This document shows, one piece after another, positions 34,733 to 46,335 of a stretch of DNA of 64,000 nt (position 1 is the stretch's first letter; each line of letters begins with the position of its first letter). The notes under the pieces were generated by a model. It was not told where the DNA came from. It saw only the letters and a program-made list of their open reading frames with translations, and made no database searches. Location of the stretch: the NCBI GenBank assembly GCA_036245805.1, contig BTRK01000004.1:8804001-8868000 (forward strand), given 5' to 3'. The translations under genes and the position numbers were made by a program. Source of the stretch: Pristionchus mayeri (taxonomy: Eukaryota > Nematoda > Chromadorea > Rhabditida > Neodiplogasteridae).

Positions 34733-35087
34733 TACCATATCCGTTTGTTATTCAAAATATTCACACGATTATGCTTAATTTAGCCAGCAAGAGTAGCTAT
34801 TAGCAAGCGATACAGCGTTCTCTGATTCAAGTGATACAGCGTTCTCTGATTCTACAATTTGACGCAATACAGTGTGACGCGCATGGGGATGATTCCAGAC
34901 ATCACGGTGTTGACGGTACGAGCCACATTATGACATTTGCTATAATTAACGAGGAAATTTCTGCAATGTCTCAACATCCGGGGAATTGCATTGTGTACGT
35001 ACCGAATAAATATTATTTAAAATATTTTTATCGCAATATACAAAATGTCAGATATTGATTATTCAATTATGCAACATTCTAAATTCA

Positions 35088-38000
35088 TTAGACTCTCTCT
35101 TTAAGAATGCGCCTGAGAATTTTGCCGATTGAAGATCTGAAAGATTTGTTTCTTTACCATTCACTTTTTTGAGTTTACCTCGGAATCGCATCAACAAAGA
35201 CGACACCGCCTGTAAGGTGCTTGAACTCCGCGAGATTATCTGGAAAAATACCCACATTAAAAGTTGAGAAAAAAAGAGACCTGCGATCAACTCCTCTACT
35301 TCCTGCTCGGTTAGCTTCTCATCCGTCTGCACGACATAGGCACGTACGAGCTCTCCGCGCTAAATAAGGTTTGTTCTGAAAAAATGTCGAGGAATCATCG
35401 AAGGAATAGGGTTCTCTTATTGGAAAATTGTTGTCTATTTTTCAGATATGCTTCACATGCACTATATATATGGCCTGACTATCTGAGAGAACTGACCAGA
35501 GGCCGTACAGCGAACAATAAAGTTTTGATTTTAAGATGCCCCTAGGGTTAACTTTTCATGTAGAGTTCGAAAATCGACCTTAGGAAGCCGTATCTGTGAC
35601 CACTAATTTCGTCTGTCGCGCTGAACCTGGGTGGTCGGTTTTGGTATTTTCTGAACGGCTCATCCAAACCTCATAAATATAGTAATTGTGAAAGATCTCG
35701 GCGAGATAAGCATTTTTACTGTTGGAAGTGAAAAGTTAGCTCATCTGCGGAAAAAGTTACGGTTATTTGAAAAATATAAAATTTTGCCCTGAAAAAGTGT
35801 TTCAATGGGTGTCATTTTAATCAACATTATTAGATTCCCCGTGAAAAGTTACCCCAGGAGCCAACTTTTCGTGAAAAAAATCGTGTCTCCAAGGGGTCTC
35901 CTGAATCTCAGAACAGGAAAGGCAGTGATTTTTTTGCAAATATGTCTATTTTTAAGACGATCCACTGTGAACTCCGATTAAGTTTAGTCTGTTTATTGCT
36001 ACACTTTGATAGGGCAAAAATATAACGTACAAAAAACGGATATTATCTCAATTCGAAAAAATCGATTTTCATCATCTCGATTTTTCTCATGTTTAGGCAC
36101 ATGCTACTTTTCCGATCCGAATTCCCAATTTTCTTGGAAAATCTAGTAGAACGGACCAACATTTGTCAGAAAATGTTGAGCATAGAGTCCTCACCCATCC
36201 GTAAGGTAGGCATATTTTTGCTTGAAAATGCAAGATTGTGAGTGTCGGAAAAGAACGAAAATAGATTTTGAGCGTCATTTTGTGAGAATCGATTAGATTT
36301 TACTTGTACACACCTTCCTCCAACTAAATTCATAAAGCGTTATGCATTACAGCGGTAAATGAGCAGTTTTTGAAAAACATGATTTTTCAGGTGTGAAAAA
36401 ATTCATTTTTATTAGATTGATTAAATACGACATTTTGCATGTGCATAGTAGTTGACCTAAGTTGCAGAAGTTGAATAATGTGCAAAATTATCCGATAGCC
36501 CTCGTAATTTCGCTATTATAATGTTAAACATATTTTTTACGAGCGCGATATTGCATTTTCAAGCAAAAATATACCTACCTTCCGGATGTGTGAGGACCCT
36601 AAGCTCAAACTTTTCTGACAAATGTTGGTCCGTTCTACTAGATTTGCCCAGAAAATTGGGAATTCGGATCGGAAAGGAAAAGTAGGATGTGCCTAAACAT
36701 GAGAAAAATCGAGATGACGAAAATCGATTTTTTCGAATTGAGATAATGTCCTTTTTTGTACGTTATATTTTTGCCCTCTCAAAGTGAAGCTATAAACTGA
36801 CTAGACTTAATCGGAGTTCACAGTGGATCGTCTTAAAAATAGACATATTTGCAAAAAAATCACTGCCTTTCATCTTCTGAGATTCAGGAGACCCCTTTAA
36901 GATACGATTTTTTCAAGAAAAGTTGGCTCCTAGGGTAACTTTTCACGGGAAATCTAATAATGTTGATTAAAATGACACCTTTTGAAACACTTTTTCAGGG
37001 CAAAAAATTTTATTTTTCAAATGACCGTAACTTTTTCCGCAGATGAGCTAGCTTTTCACTTCCAACTGTAAAAATGCTTATCTCTTCGAGATCTTTCAAA
37101 ATTACCATACATTTATGAGGTTTGGATGAGCCATTCAAAAAATACAAAAACCGACCACCCAGGTTCAGCGCGACAGACGAAATGAATGGTCACAAATACG
37201 GCTTCCTAAGGTCGATTTTCGAACTCTACGTATAAAGTTACCCTTAAGGACATCTTAAAATCAGAACTTTATTTTTCGCTGTACGGCCTGTAGGTGATAT
37301 TGCTCGGTTCTCTCAGATAGTCACTCATATAGCGTACTCCAAACATATCGAAAAATGATACACAAATTTTCCAATAAGAGAACCTTACTAGGGAATAATC
37401 GTTTCAACTAACGGCGTCATCCGGGATGCCAACAATGGCCGCGTCTCGAATCCGGTGATCAGAAAGCAGAATACCCTCCAATTCAGCCGGTGGCACCTGT
37501 AAAAAATGAAAAAATTGACTAGCATTTCTGTAATGAAAATCGATCATTATTTCGTACCTGCAAGGACTGAGTGTTGAAGGTGACTTTGATCAGGTCCTTG
37601 ATCCGATCCACAATGTAGAGGAAACCCTTCGCGTCCACGTAGCCAACGTCTCCTCGAAAGTTGCGCACGTTTTCATCAAATATGATACTTAACGAATGAC
37701 GTAGTATGAGACAGTGTTATCGAGGAATGCCATCAAGCATGCGCAAACTGAAACACTCACTGCATTTTAAGTGATTTTGAGGCGTAAATTTCGTAAAATG
37801 CCGTGATTGTTTCATTTTCCGACCGCTTGACGGGATAGACTAGCAGACTTTCCCATTGCAATCTTCATTTGCTACCATCGCTCACCTGTATGTATCCATC
37901 CTTCCTCATCGAATAGGCCCTTCGTAGGCTCTGGCTTGTTCAGATACCCGATGGTCTGAGGTGCGCCCCTCATGCACACTTCGCCCCGCTCTCCCTGCTT

Positions 38001-41000
38001 GCATGCGAGACCAGTCTCGGGGTCGACGATCTACAACAAATTTATATTTCTGCATTGATTTAGGGTCCATCTATAATTGATATCATAGCACATGAAATCA
38101 ATAGGATCACATAATGCTGAGTCGAATGCAACAGCACCCACAAAAAAAGAATTAACCTTCTGCTCCATGAACGATGCTACCACGCCAACAGACGCGTTTA
38201 CGTCCTCCTCAAGTAGGAGAGGCACGTGCGAGAACGAGGTTGTCTCCGTCATACCGTAACCTAGAGAAGAACGATTGGCGACTGACTTTTTTCAAATATT
38301 GCTCGAGCCTCACCTTGAACAATGTATTTCACACTAGGATGGCAAGCCATGAAGGCGTCGCTCAACTCCTGGCTCAGAGGAGCAGAACAGCTCAAGATCA
38401 TCTGGAATACGCGGGTTGCCAGTAAAATGTTGATTTTATCTGAAATAACTCACAAGAGCGGGTGGGGCACTTTTTCAAATGAGAAATATTTCGCCATACG
38501 TCTCATGTTGCAGTCTGAGTGCTCATCCGAAGTAGAGCCGATCAGGATCATCCGATTTGCGCATTTTCGAAATAAATATGTTTGCTCACTTTGACACTGG
38601 CCAACGCGTCCTTTCTCTGCTTGACCTCCTTCGCAAGGTACGTGAAGATTGGAGGAGCAACGATGAGGAATCGAGGCTGGTAAAATAAATTTTAAAATAC
38701 GTTAGTTCTTTTGAACCTCTTCTTCAGCAAGTTGTTTGTACTTCTAGCGATATCTATTACAAAGGAGTTGAAGCGATTCTTTTATTGTTAGTGCTCGAAG
38801 AAAAACTTTCGTAAATGTGGCAAATGTAAAAATATGATACCTTGTACTGCTCAACGGCATTCAGGAAGACGTCGCCGTCGAAGGCGGCCATGAGCACCAT
38901 CGGACTGCCAGTAACTAGGAAGAGATTGACCAGGACGAAGCCGAGCATGTGGTAGCAAGCAGAGCTGATGATCTGCGACTCCTGTGAAATAGATATTGGT
39001 TGATCTATTGATCATATGTTTTTGTTTTGTAATTTAAATTGTTGTTCTGTTCTGTTTGCTTAGTTGAAAACATCTTGAGCCACAAACCTGGTGCCAATCG
39101 ACTTCCTGCGCGCCGATTACTGGATAAATCTCATGGACTAAATGAGTGAATTGAGATTGGTCGGACTGAGAGCGGAACCTTCTGATCATCTCGATCTGGG
39201 CGTGGACAGCCCCGTGTGTTAGTACGATTCCCTTCGGCTGGCCTGTGGTGCCGGACGAGTAGTAGATGATGCTCACCGTGTCCGCGGTCACTGAAGTTTT
39301 TTGGGTAATTAGGAAGACTGTGGCCCGAAAAGATGGTCCTGGAAGCAACATGTTTTATCATATAATGTCGCTAAAGTGTGCTCGGTGTCGCAAGGATGGT
39401 ATACTTATACAGGGTGTCCAAAAAGTATTGTTACACGGATAAAACCATGTATCTTTCTATAAAAGCAACATAGACAACTCAAACGGGGCACAGTATTTAT
39501 CAGTGACCATATGAACATAACAATGCACGATCACTCGATCTGGCCTCCATTGGCCGCGATGACCTCTCTGAGACGACGAGGGACCGAGTCGATGACGGCC
39601 CGCAGGTAAGGGACGTCGATCTTCTCCCATGCCTTGAGAAGGGCTGCCTTGAGGGAATCGCGGTTCTTGTGGCGAGTAGAGCAGGCCTCCTTCTCCAACA
39701 CTGACCAAATGCTGAAGTCCAGAGGGTTGAGATCGGGGGAGTTCGAGGGCCATTCCTCACTCGAGATGAAGTCGGGCAGATGGGCGCGACACCATGCCTG
39801 CGTCACTTTTGCCGAGTGAGCAGGCGCTGAATCCTGTTGGAAGGTCCAGCGAGCCCCTTTGAAGTGGGAGCGGGACCAGGGGAGAAGGGCCTTCTGGAGA
39901 ATTGCCCTGGTGTAGTACTCCTTGTTGATCTTGACCCCGGGATCCACGAACACGAGAGGAGTCTTGCCCGTCGAGCACACACCAGCCCAAACCATCAGTG
40001 CCTGGGGGTGGGCAATGCGAGAGATGGTTCTACCTCTGGCGTCAGCTTGCTGAGGAGACTTGGCGATGATCCTGGTGTTCTGACTGTTGTAGACCTCCTC
40101 GACTGAGAACAGCTTCTCGTCAGAGTAAACGGTAGTCAAGTGCTCCCCACGATCGGCCCGCTGAAGGAGCAGCTTGCATCTCTCCAGGCGCTTCTGCTTG
40201 TGGACATCAGTGAGGCCATGGCCCTTTCTCATCTTGTAGGGGTAGGACTTGAGAAGAGAATGAACGATGGCACACACGGATCCTTTGGAGATCTTGAGAT
40301 CCTTAGCCATCTTCCTGATGGATCGTTTGGCATTGCGATTCACTCTCTTCTCCACGATTCTCCTGTTCTTCTGAGTGAGAGCGGTCTTGGGTCTTCCTGA
40401 TCTTGGACGGTCCTTCGCAGTGCCCAACTGCTTGAAACGGGAGATGGTGCGATAGACTCTCATTCGGGAAATACGAAGCTTCCTCCTGATGGAATCTGGG
40501 GGGTCGCCGAGGGTCCAAAGGTTGATAATAGTTTGACGATAGCGATTTGGACGAACCATGACTATGGGAAACTAATTAGTAGGTTCCCTCAACGCACCGA
40601 AGGGTGGGCTCAAACGTGTTATTACAGGTTTTGACAACTCGACCTACATGTTAAAAAAATTCGCGTTTCAAAAGTGTAACAATACTTTTTGGACACCCTG
40701 TACAAGCACTCCTGCAAACCTTTAGCGACAGTCTCGATAGGCTCGTATTTGAGGGTGTATTCGAAATCGATGACTCCTACTGGCAGGGGTTTGTCCGACG
40801 AGCGAACACAAATTATCGTCTGCAAATATCGGAAAAGAATTTTTCGAATGCCAAGTGGGGCACATTTAGCTTATAATAAATCCTTTTAAAATATAGACAG
40901 AAGGCTGTTTTTTGTATGAGGGACATTCGATCTCACTTGCATACTCTCACTCCATAGCGGCTTCTAGGAAGGTGTCGAGCAGGGTCTCCGATGTGACCAC

Positions 41001-41934
41001 AACGGATGAGGCGGAATCTCGCAGCTGATAAGTCATTTCGTCTGAAATCAGGATTAAGCTATCCCATTGAATAGATAGTGGAAATACTAGGACAACTCAC
41101 AGAAATGGATAGCTTCGCAAGCAGTTGTCTAATGATTCGAACAATTCTGCTCACTAAATTCGAACATCTTCATTTTCGCCCACTAATTGAACCGGAGTGG
41201 CGAAAAATGGTGTAGAATGAATAGACGGAGGTGTCTTTATCAAAATCCGCTACTCACACAGCTTGAAGGCTGCGCTCGATCCGACGACCGTTCCTCCCGC
41301 AGCCCACGTGCCGAGATGCAGCACCGGCCATCTGAAGGAAACTTCTTTTTTCGAAATGTTGCTAATATTTTGCCGAAATTGTATGCGTCCCGTGATGTCA
41401 AGGGTCATATCAAGGATCGCACGGATAAACGGCACAAATGCCGACTCATGCGACTCACTCGAGGGAATTCGGCAGAGCTGCGGTCACTCGATCGCCCATT
41501 TTTAAGCCACGAGAAGAGAGAAACGCGGCGAAGGAAAGCGCCTGAAAATCGGACTTTGACCTCGTAGTACCTATAGATTTAGCGATACCATTGATTCCTC
41601 ATTTTCTACACCCTTGCTCAACTCATTCGGTCGAAGGAGTATGCCAATTTCGAACTATATGGTCGTGGAAGTTTGAACAAGCGTACTCGTCCATTTTTGC
41701 ATAAATCACAAAACCTCACTTTATCACGGATCTGTTGGTAACCCAGTCTGCGATCCTGATTCGCCGCCTCGATCGGAAAATTGATAATTTAAATAGTTTT
41801 TGCTAGTTTTGCATCTGTACCACAGCCGCTCGTTCGGGAAACTTGGCAGCGTGGGTTGTCAGTGACTTCAAGATCCTCTCGACGAGCGTCCCTTTTGGAA
41901 GCGGCTCTCGCATGCAGGGCGACTTTATGAGCAT
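35088..41934 (-). CDS. Acyl-CoA synthetase, 4-coumarate:CoA ligase/luciferase-like (ANL superfamily), about 548 aa
   Basis: Activates a carboxylic acid to its CoA thioester via an acyl-AMP; the exact substrate is unknown. Exons (minus): 41934-41821, 41767-41720, 41541-41459, 41331-41258, 41041-40951, 40819-40720, 39290-39088, 38981-38841, 38676-38590, 38401-38314, 38260-38157, 38030-37886, 37652-37558, 37496-37413, 35359-35281, 35239-35179, 35136-35088. The start lies 6 bp after an ATTACCCAG acceptor. Key motifs: YYSSGTTGQPKG (AMP-binding P-loop), YGMTET, then GDVGYVDAKG, IVDRIKDLIKV, VPPAELEG and a C-terminal SSIGKILRR with the catalytic Lys. No SKL-type peroxisomal signal; it ends LKERV. 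FNTQ is extra between DLIKV and VPPAEL. The junction 40951/40819 does not keep frame with canonical sites (2-nt excess); all others do. Introns carry a DD37D transposon and a foldback. Confidence 0.88.
35476..37323. mobile_element. foldback element F1, copy 2 (1.85 kb), in an acyl-CoA synthetase intron
   Basis: Same family as 23311-25145: TGACTATCTGAGAGAAC ends and the CGACCTTAGGAAGCCGTATC block in both arms. It fills most of the 2,053-bp intron between exons 14 and 15, which would otherwise be about 200 bp. No ORF with a transposase motif. Confidence 0.9.
39410..40700 (-). mobile_element. Tc1/mariner superfamily transposon, maT-like (DD37D), intact, 1,291 bp
   Basis: Perfect 27-bp terminal inverted repeats begin CAGGGTGTCCAAAAAGTATT, with TA duplications at 39408-39409 and 40701-40702. 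It holds one uninterrupted transposase gene on the minus strand. It sits 20 bp beyond the donor of exon 6 of the acyl-CoA synthetase, in the same orientation as that gene. The perfect ends and open gene suggest recent arrival. Confidence 0.95.
39531..40559 (-). CDS. Transposase, DD37D (maT-type), 342 aa
   Basis: Cuts its element out and inserts it at TA. N-terminal paired-like helix-turn-helix region (about residues 1-110) has an AT-hook-like DRPRSGRPKTAL linker. The catalytic core shows VYSDEKLF (first Asp), FQQDSAPAHSA (second Asp) and SPDLNPLDFSIW, with the third Asp 37 residues after the second; this spacing marks the maT group rather than Tc1 (DD34E) or mariner (DD34D). Length is normal and no stop interrupts it. 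The start MVRPNRYRQTI is the first Met after the terminal repeat. Opposite-strand frames of up to 89 codons over it are shadows. Confidence 0.95.
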   Translation of the reverse strand: MVRPNRYRQTIINLWTLGDPPDSIRRKLRISRMRVYRTISRFKQLGTAKDRPRSGRPKTALTQKNRRIVEKRVNRNAKRSIRKMAKDLKISKGSVCAIVHSLLKSYPYKMRKGHGLTDVHKQKRLERCKLLLQRADRGEHLTTVYSDEKLFSVEEVYNSQNTRIIAKSPQQADARGRTISRIAHPQALMVWAGVCSTGKTPLVFVDPGVKINKEYYTRAILQKALLPWSRSHFKGARWTFQQDSAPAHSAKVTQAWCRAHLPDFISSEEWPSNSPDLNPLDFSIWSVLEKEACSTRHKNRDSLKAALLKAWEKIDVPYLRAVIDSVPRRLREVIAANGGQIE

Positions 41935-43113
41935 TTGAAGCTGGGTAATAGCGAATAAGCATACGTCATTAAGGGATGTACGCCATTGGTCGATGCACAG
42001 CGAGGCTGGAGTGCGTGGCATTGGTAGTGAAGCTGCTTACAATTAAAATCTCTGAAAATGACGATATAACACAACCAGAAATCACGAAGTCGAGCAATTG
42101 AAAGAGAGATAATTGTACGTATACACATTTGACGAAACATCGTTAGAGAACAAACTAGGTTAGCACCATGTTCAAAATGTTATTGACGATGTTAAAGGGC
42201 AAATACCCGCAACGAGGTGAGAGGCAATGCGCACAACTCAGTGAGGTGTACACCCCCGCATTGGTTCACATATCATCCCCATTATGTAGGGTAATTGGCC
42301 AAGACAAGAAAGGGGGAAATGATAGATAGGGAAAAAGAGACACATCACTGATCACTCTTTACCGATCACAGGCCGGTTCTGTCTAGGGCGCAATCGCACA
42401 AGGTTTCCTTTCATCTCTTGAACTTTTTCTGGTTAAAAATGTGCCCTGGCATGTACTGATTGAGTAGGTGTGGTTCAGACAGCGCTCTTCAAGGGCAAGA
42501 ACATCGATCCCGTTTGTTTTCGTTATGCGAAGCTCTTGTTAAAGGGTGGCACTAAAATATCCACCAATCGAAGGATAAAAACATGCATGTGCCGTGAAAT
42601 ATGTGGAATTATGAGTATTTCAGTCTGCTAAAACAATTCCTGCCCTCGTATCATGCCTATGTATATAGTACAATTTCCAAAGAGAGAGAGGGGGAGAGGG
42701 AGAGGGAGAGAGAGAGAGAGTGAGAGAGACAGATCACTATTCAATTATCGCTGCCTGGTTCTGTCTACAGCACGCATGATTTCATCTCTTGAACTTGTAC
42801 TCTCGAACAAATCCTCACCAACAATGCTACCAGCCTTCATTAATCGAAGGGATTTCGAAAGAAGATACCATTCAACATGCTCTGACCAGAGAGGAATAGA
42901 GAGAAAATATTATTTTTTGTCTTTAGAAAATAAAAAAAGTTTTGAAATTCAGATTTGATGTTTCGACTGTAAGCATTCATACATTAGCGCTTCAAACTTC
43001 AATCGGAAAGTCGCAATCACATGGGGTTTCAGCTTCAGCTTCCTATTCAGCCTCCCTTCTTGCATCACAGTAGATCGTAAACCATTGCATTCGTGCCGTT
43101 TTCAGCCGAGAAG
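41935..43113. other. region between acyl-CoA synthetase and chemoreceptor starts
   Basis: The two genes diverge from here, so promoters for both are expected. It contains a GA-rich microsatellite (about 42680-42735). I recognise no defined element and no further gene. Confidence 0.4.
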
Positions 43114-45405
43114 ATGAATCGCTGGGTAACCGTCGCTCGCGTGCTCATCCCACTGGAAGGTACGTAGCAAAATGCTTGTCTGCACTAATCACCGTTGTTG
43201 TGGAAGCACTAGAGTACGTAATTCGGGTCACCGTCTCTTCATTTTGTACACTCTGTCGCGGATCGACCGGTCTAGAGAGTGTGTAGAATGAAGAGAACGA
43301 GGCATCGTTTCTCGAACTCTACTAATGAGCATTCGTCTCACTCTCTTCGGTTTGCACGCTCTCTCACCTGTCAGAGAGACGAGAGAGCGTGCAAACTGAA
43401 GAGAGTCAGACGATTGCTCCTACTAATCACCATGGTTGTGCACCATGTTAGATTTCGAACTCTCCGAAAGTCACTCAAATAAATATCTGAATTGATGCAC
43501 TGTAGAAAAGGATTCTCGACTTCGATCTCTGACAGGAGTGGCTGGCATGGCTGCGAATGGCATCCTCCTCTACTATCTCTCGCGAGCGAAAGTCGGGATC
43601 GCAGCTCGCTTGTACTATGCTGCCTGCATTGTGTCCGCAATTGCATCCTTCGTATTCTCCTTTTCCGTACTGATCACAATTGACGTGAGTGAAGTTCTGA
43701 TACGGAATTACTTCGCATGAGAACTATTGCGCCGTGCAAAGGCAAGATAAATTCTACCAGCTTCTTTAGTGATCATGTAATTTCTTGCCAGCAAGCTTTT
43801 CTTTTTCTTTCTTGCCTATTATTTTTCATGGCGATAACAAGACATTAAATTAGAGGGAAGGAGAAATAAAATTAGTCCGTCGTTGGATCGATTCGGTCCT
43901 TCAGCAGGTTGCTTGGCAACAAGGGTAGGTTAGGTAAAGATCAAATATCCAGTAAATTTCAGGTCAGCTTCATGAAAGATGGGCTATGCATAGCCGTATT
44001 CTATGGTCCCGCTCTACTGAATTTGCCTCAGAGTGTAGCAGACATGATCGCTGTCGCATTTGTCATTCAATTGTCAAACATGTGGCAGGTTATTTCCTGC
44101 CTTTGTTTGCGCAAAGAAAGACAATTGCAGCTACTGCCAGCGCCGGCCATCCTCCAATGGCTATCTCTTATGAAGTTTGTGTTATTTCTGAACATATCTA
44201 TTCAATTCCTTTATTAAAATCGCATAAAAACTGTGATCAAAATACATTGATGAGACTCAGACTGCAGTTCAAATGATCTATGCAGACGTAACTTCAATCG
44301 TATTTCGAAATTGTCGTTGGCCTATTCAACAGCGATCGTCTTCAACGTGCTAGATTTGGTGGGAATGGCTTCGTCGCATAGCTGTAAAGCACATTTGTCA
44401 GTGTTCTTTTCGAAATATTATCCCGTCGGAAGCGATTCGTGATCGAATGGAAACGAGCGTTTACAAGCTGCACGGAACCAATTCGAGCAACTTCCGCGTC
44501 TATGGCTTGCCTATTTCGGACAAGTTGAGCTTACAAATCTTGATTTGTGTCCTGCGGAATAGTATTCGATATTGCTGTAATCAATCGGAGACTACGAGAT
44601 CGAAATGATCCTCACAGATGAAAAGTATATTTTTCAGACGTCGTATAGCACATTTGACGTACTTGTTTTCGGAATTCTGCCATCTTATCTAACCAGTTAC
44701 GCCCTGCTCGGAATATGCACGTTCAAGGTGTTGTGGTTCGTTTATTACCCTTTTAAACATGAAAGTTCTTAGATTCGACATCATCTTTATGAAATTGGAT
44801 CGTCGATGAGCCTGAAAAGCGCACAGATGCAACGGAACTTTTGGCGCACGCAAATCGCCCAGGTTCAACGCTTTTCTGAAGCACTATTCAAAAAGTGGTC
44901 ACTCTGAATCGCATTTACAACGGGCATACGCGAGACTAGGAGTACCAAATGTGATAATGTTGAAAAATACATGTTTTTGCGTAAAAATACAAAATTTTTG
45001 TACAAATGACCTTGTCTTAGGGTTTTCTACCGCTTCTGCTGATGTCGCCTGCGTTGCTTATCTTCTCCGTCGCTTCGATAATGGGCCAAGATCTGACCCT
45101 CTACACGGCACTAATCGGATTATTGCTATTTCCAATTCCAATCTTCACAGTGAGGCTCACTTCCATCTCCGAAGTGTAGACGCTAATTGATGGAACGGGT
45201 ATATCACATTTAGTCCAATTTCGGCATGGATACGAGCAATGCCCATGACCTGTAGGGTGTTTCAGAGGGAGGGAGATTGGGAATGAAGATGATTGTGCCT
45301 TCTCAGGCCTTGCTTCTTCTCAGCTTTGCCCTCAAGGCTGCGGTGTTCAGGAGCCGGTCGAAAGTGTCGCATTCCAACATCGTATCGCCATTGTATTTTG
45401 TATGA
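43114..45405 (+). CDS. Serpentine chemoreceptor of the STR/SRH/SRD superfamily
   Basis: A 7TM receptor expected in sensory cilia. Clear exons: 43114-43159, 43536-43684 and 43963-44088 (phases 1,0,0), then segments at about 44286-44356 (RNFNRISKLSLAYSTAIVF), from 44400 (NIIPSEAIRDRMETSVYKL; a 43-nt intron before it), from about 44639 (DVLVFGILPSYLTSYALLGI), about 44774-44863 (SMSLKSAQMQRNFWRTQIAQ, the typical third inner loop), about 45019-45149 (FLPLLLMSPALLIF) and 45307-45405. The start lies 8 bp after a TTTTCAG acceptor. The helix order and the M-S-x-K..Q-x-x-F..Q loop support the family. The second inner loop (44089-44285) is unresolved, and the last exon is out of register with the related copy at 51900, so a frameshift is possible. 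Small hairpins lie in intron 1. Confidence 0.6.
43215..43325. repeat. short palindromic element of the CTCTTCATT family
   Basis: GTCTCTTCATTTTGTACACTCT is mirrored by AGAGTGTGTAGAATGAAGAGA. Outer flanks are TTCGGGTCACC and GCATCGTTTCTCGAA. It lies in intron 1 of the chemoreceptor. Confidence 0.7.
43332..43417. repeat. short palindromic element, near twin of 22616-22697
   Basis: CTCTCTTCGGTTTGCACGCT and AGCGTGCAAACTGAAGAGAG arms with a 25-bp loop. In intron 1 of the chemoreceptor, 10 bp after the previous hairpin. Confidence 0.75.
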
Positions 45406-45686
45406 AAAGAAAACGTGCAGTTTCAGGTCAGCGTAAGCAGCCACGTTAGCCGGAACAGATGACTTGCTGCTTTCATTTCGACAAAACTTATCCATTGTTT
45501 AACCTTTCCTGATGTTAATGCCATGCATGTACGAAGAGACGGCATGGCTAAGCACCTGCCACGAGTATTTCACATATTATGCGCAATTAATTGGAGAAAC
45601 TGCCTAGATGTAACAATAAAAGTCCCCCTTTTGCACACGTTAACGCTCAATATTTTTTCTGAATCATTGATTTTACTAATTCATGA

Positions 45687-45950
45687 CGAAGTGGTGTAGT
45701 GGTCTATGGCGCGCCCTCCCAGTCCATCCTCACCGGGTTAGATTCCCGTCCGTGACACCGTCTCCTCCTCATCAAGGCGCCGACCCATTGGGGAGGGGGA
45801 ACTGGTACTCGTGACTAGATCACATAGGTAAATAGGTCTGGCGAAAGGTGGGCACTCCAGACCGAATGCGTCCAAAATGGCACTGGCCTAGAAGTGTTCT
45901 CCCGATTGCCCAGTCTCGAAGACGGGATGTACCTTTACCTTTATCTTTAA
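45687..45950 (+). mobile_element. tRNA-derived SINE, copy B
   Basis: Box A TGGTGTAGTGG at the head, box B-like GGGTTAGATTCCC, a body matching copy A (GGTCTGGCGAAA, GGGCACTCCAGAC, CACTGGCCTAG, GTCTCGAAGACGGGATGTACC) and a CTTTA-rich tail. The exact 10-bp target duplication TAATTCATGA lies at 45677-45686 and 45951-45960. Confidence 0.92.
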
Positions 45951-46238
45951 TAATTCATGAAACAATGAAATAGGCAGCCGTCATCACCATGTATTTCTAC
46001 CAAGGCAAGCATATTCTCTATGCAATTTTAGTGGCACCACGGATTTATCGGGATAAATCCCAGTGCACATCACATGTCGCTCATTTTCTCATTCCAAAAA
46101 TAAAACATCGCACGTTTCTCAGAAATACAACCCAAATTAGCGAATCATTACTCCGTTATTTCTCCAATTTACGCTTTCCTCTGACGTTGTATTTGAGAAC
46201 GCGAATTTCGATTGACGCGATGCGTGGCCGGCAATAAA

Positions 46239-46335
46239 GTTCGTAATTCTGACTGCCGTCTCTTCATTTCACGCACTCAATCGGTGAGAGAGTACACATA
46301 ATGAAGAGAACTTGGTATCGTTTCTCGAACTCTGG
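46239..46335. repeat. short palindromic element of the CTCTTCATT family
   Basis: GTCTCTTCATTTCACGCACTC and GAGTACACATAATGAAGAGA arms, with TTCGTAATTC upstream and GGTATCGTTTCTCGAA downstream as in the copy at 43215. Confidence 0.7.

Noticed and set aside
39837..40400. Plus-strand frames of 86-89 codons
   Set aside because: Antisense shadows of the DD37D transposase.
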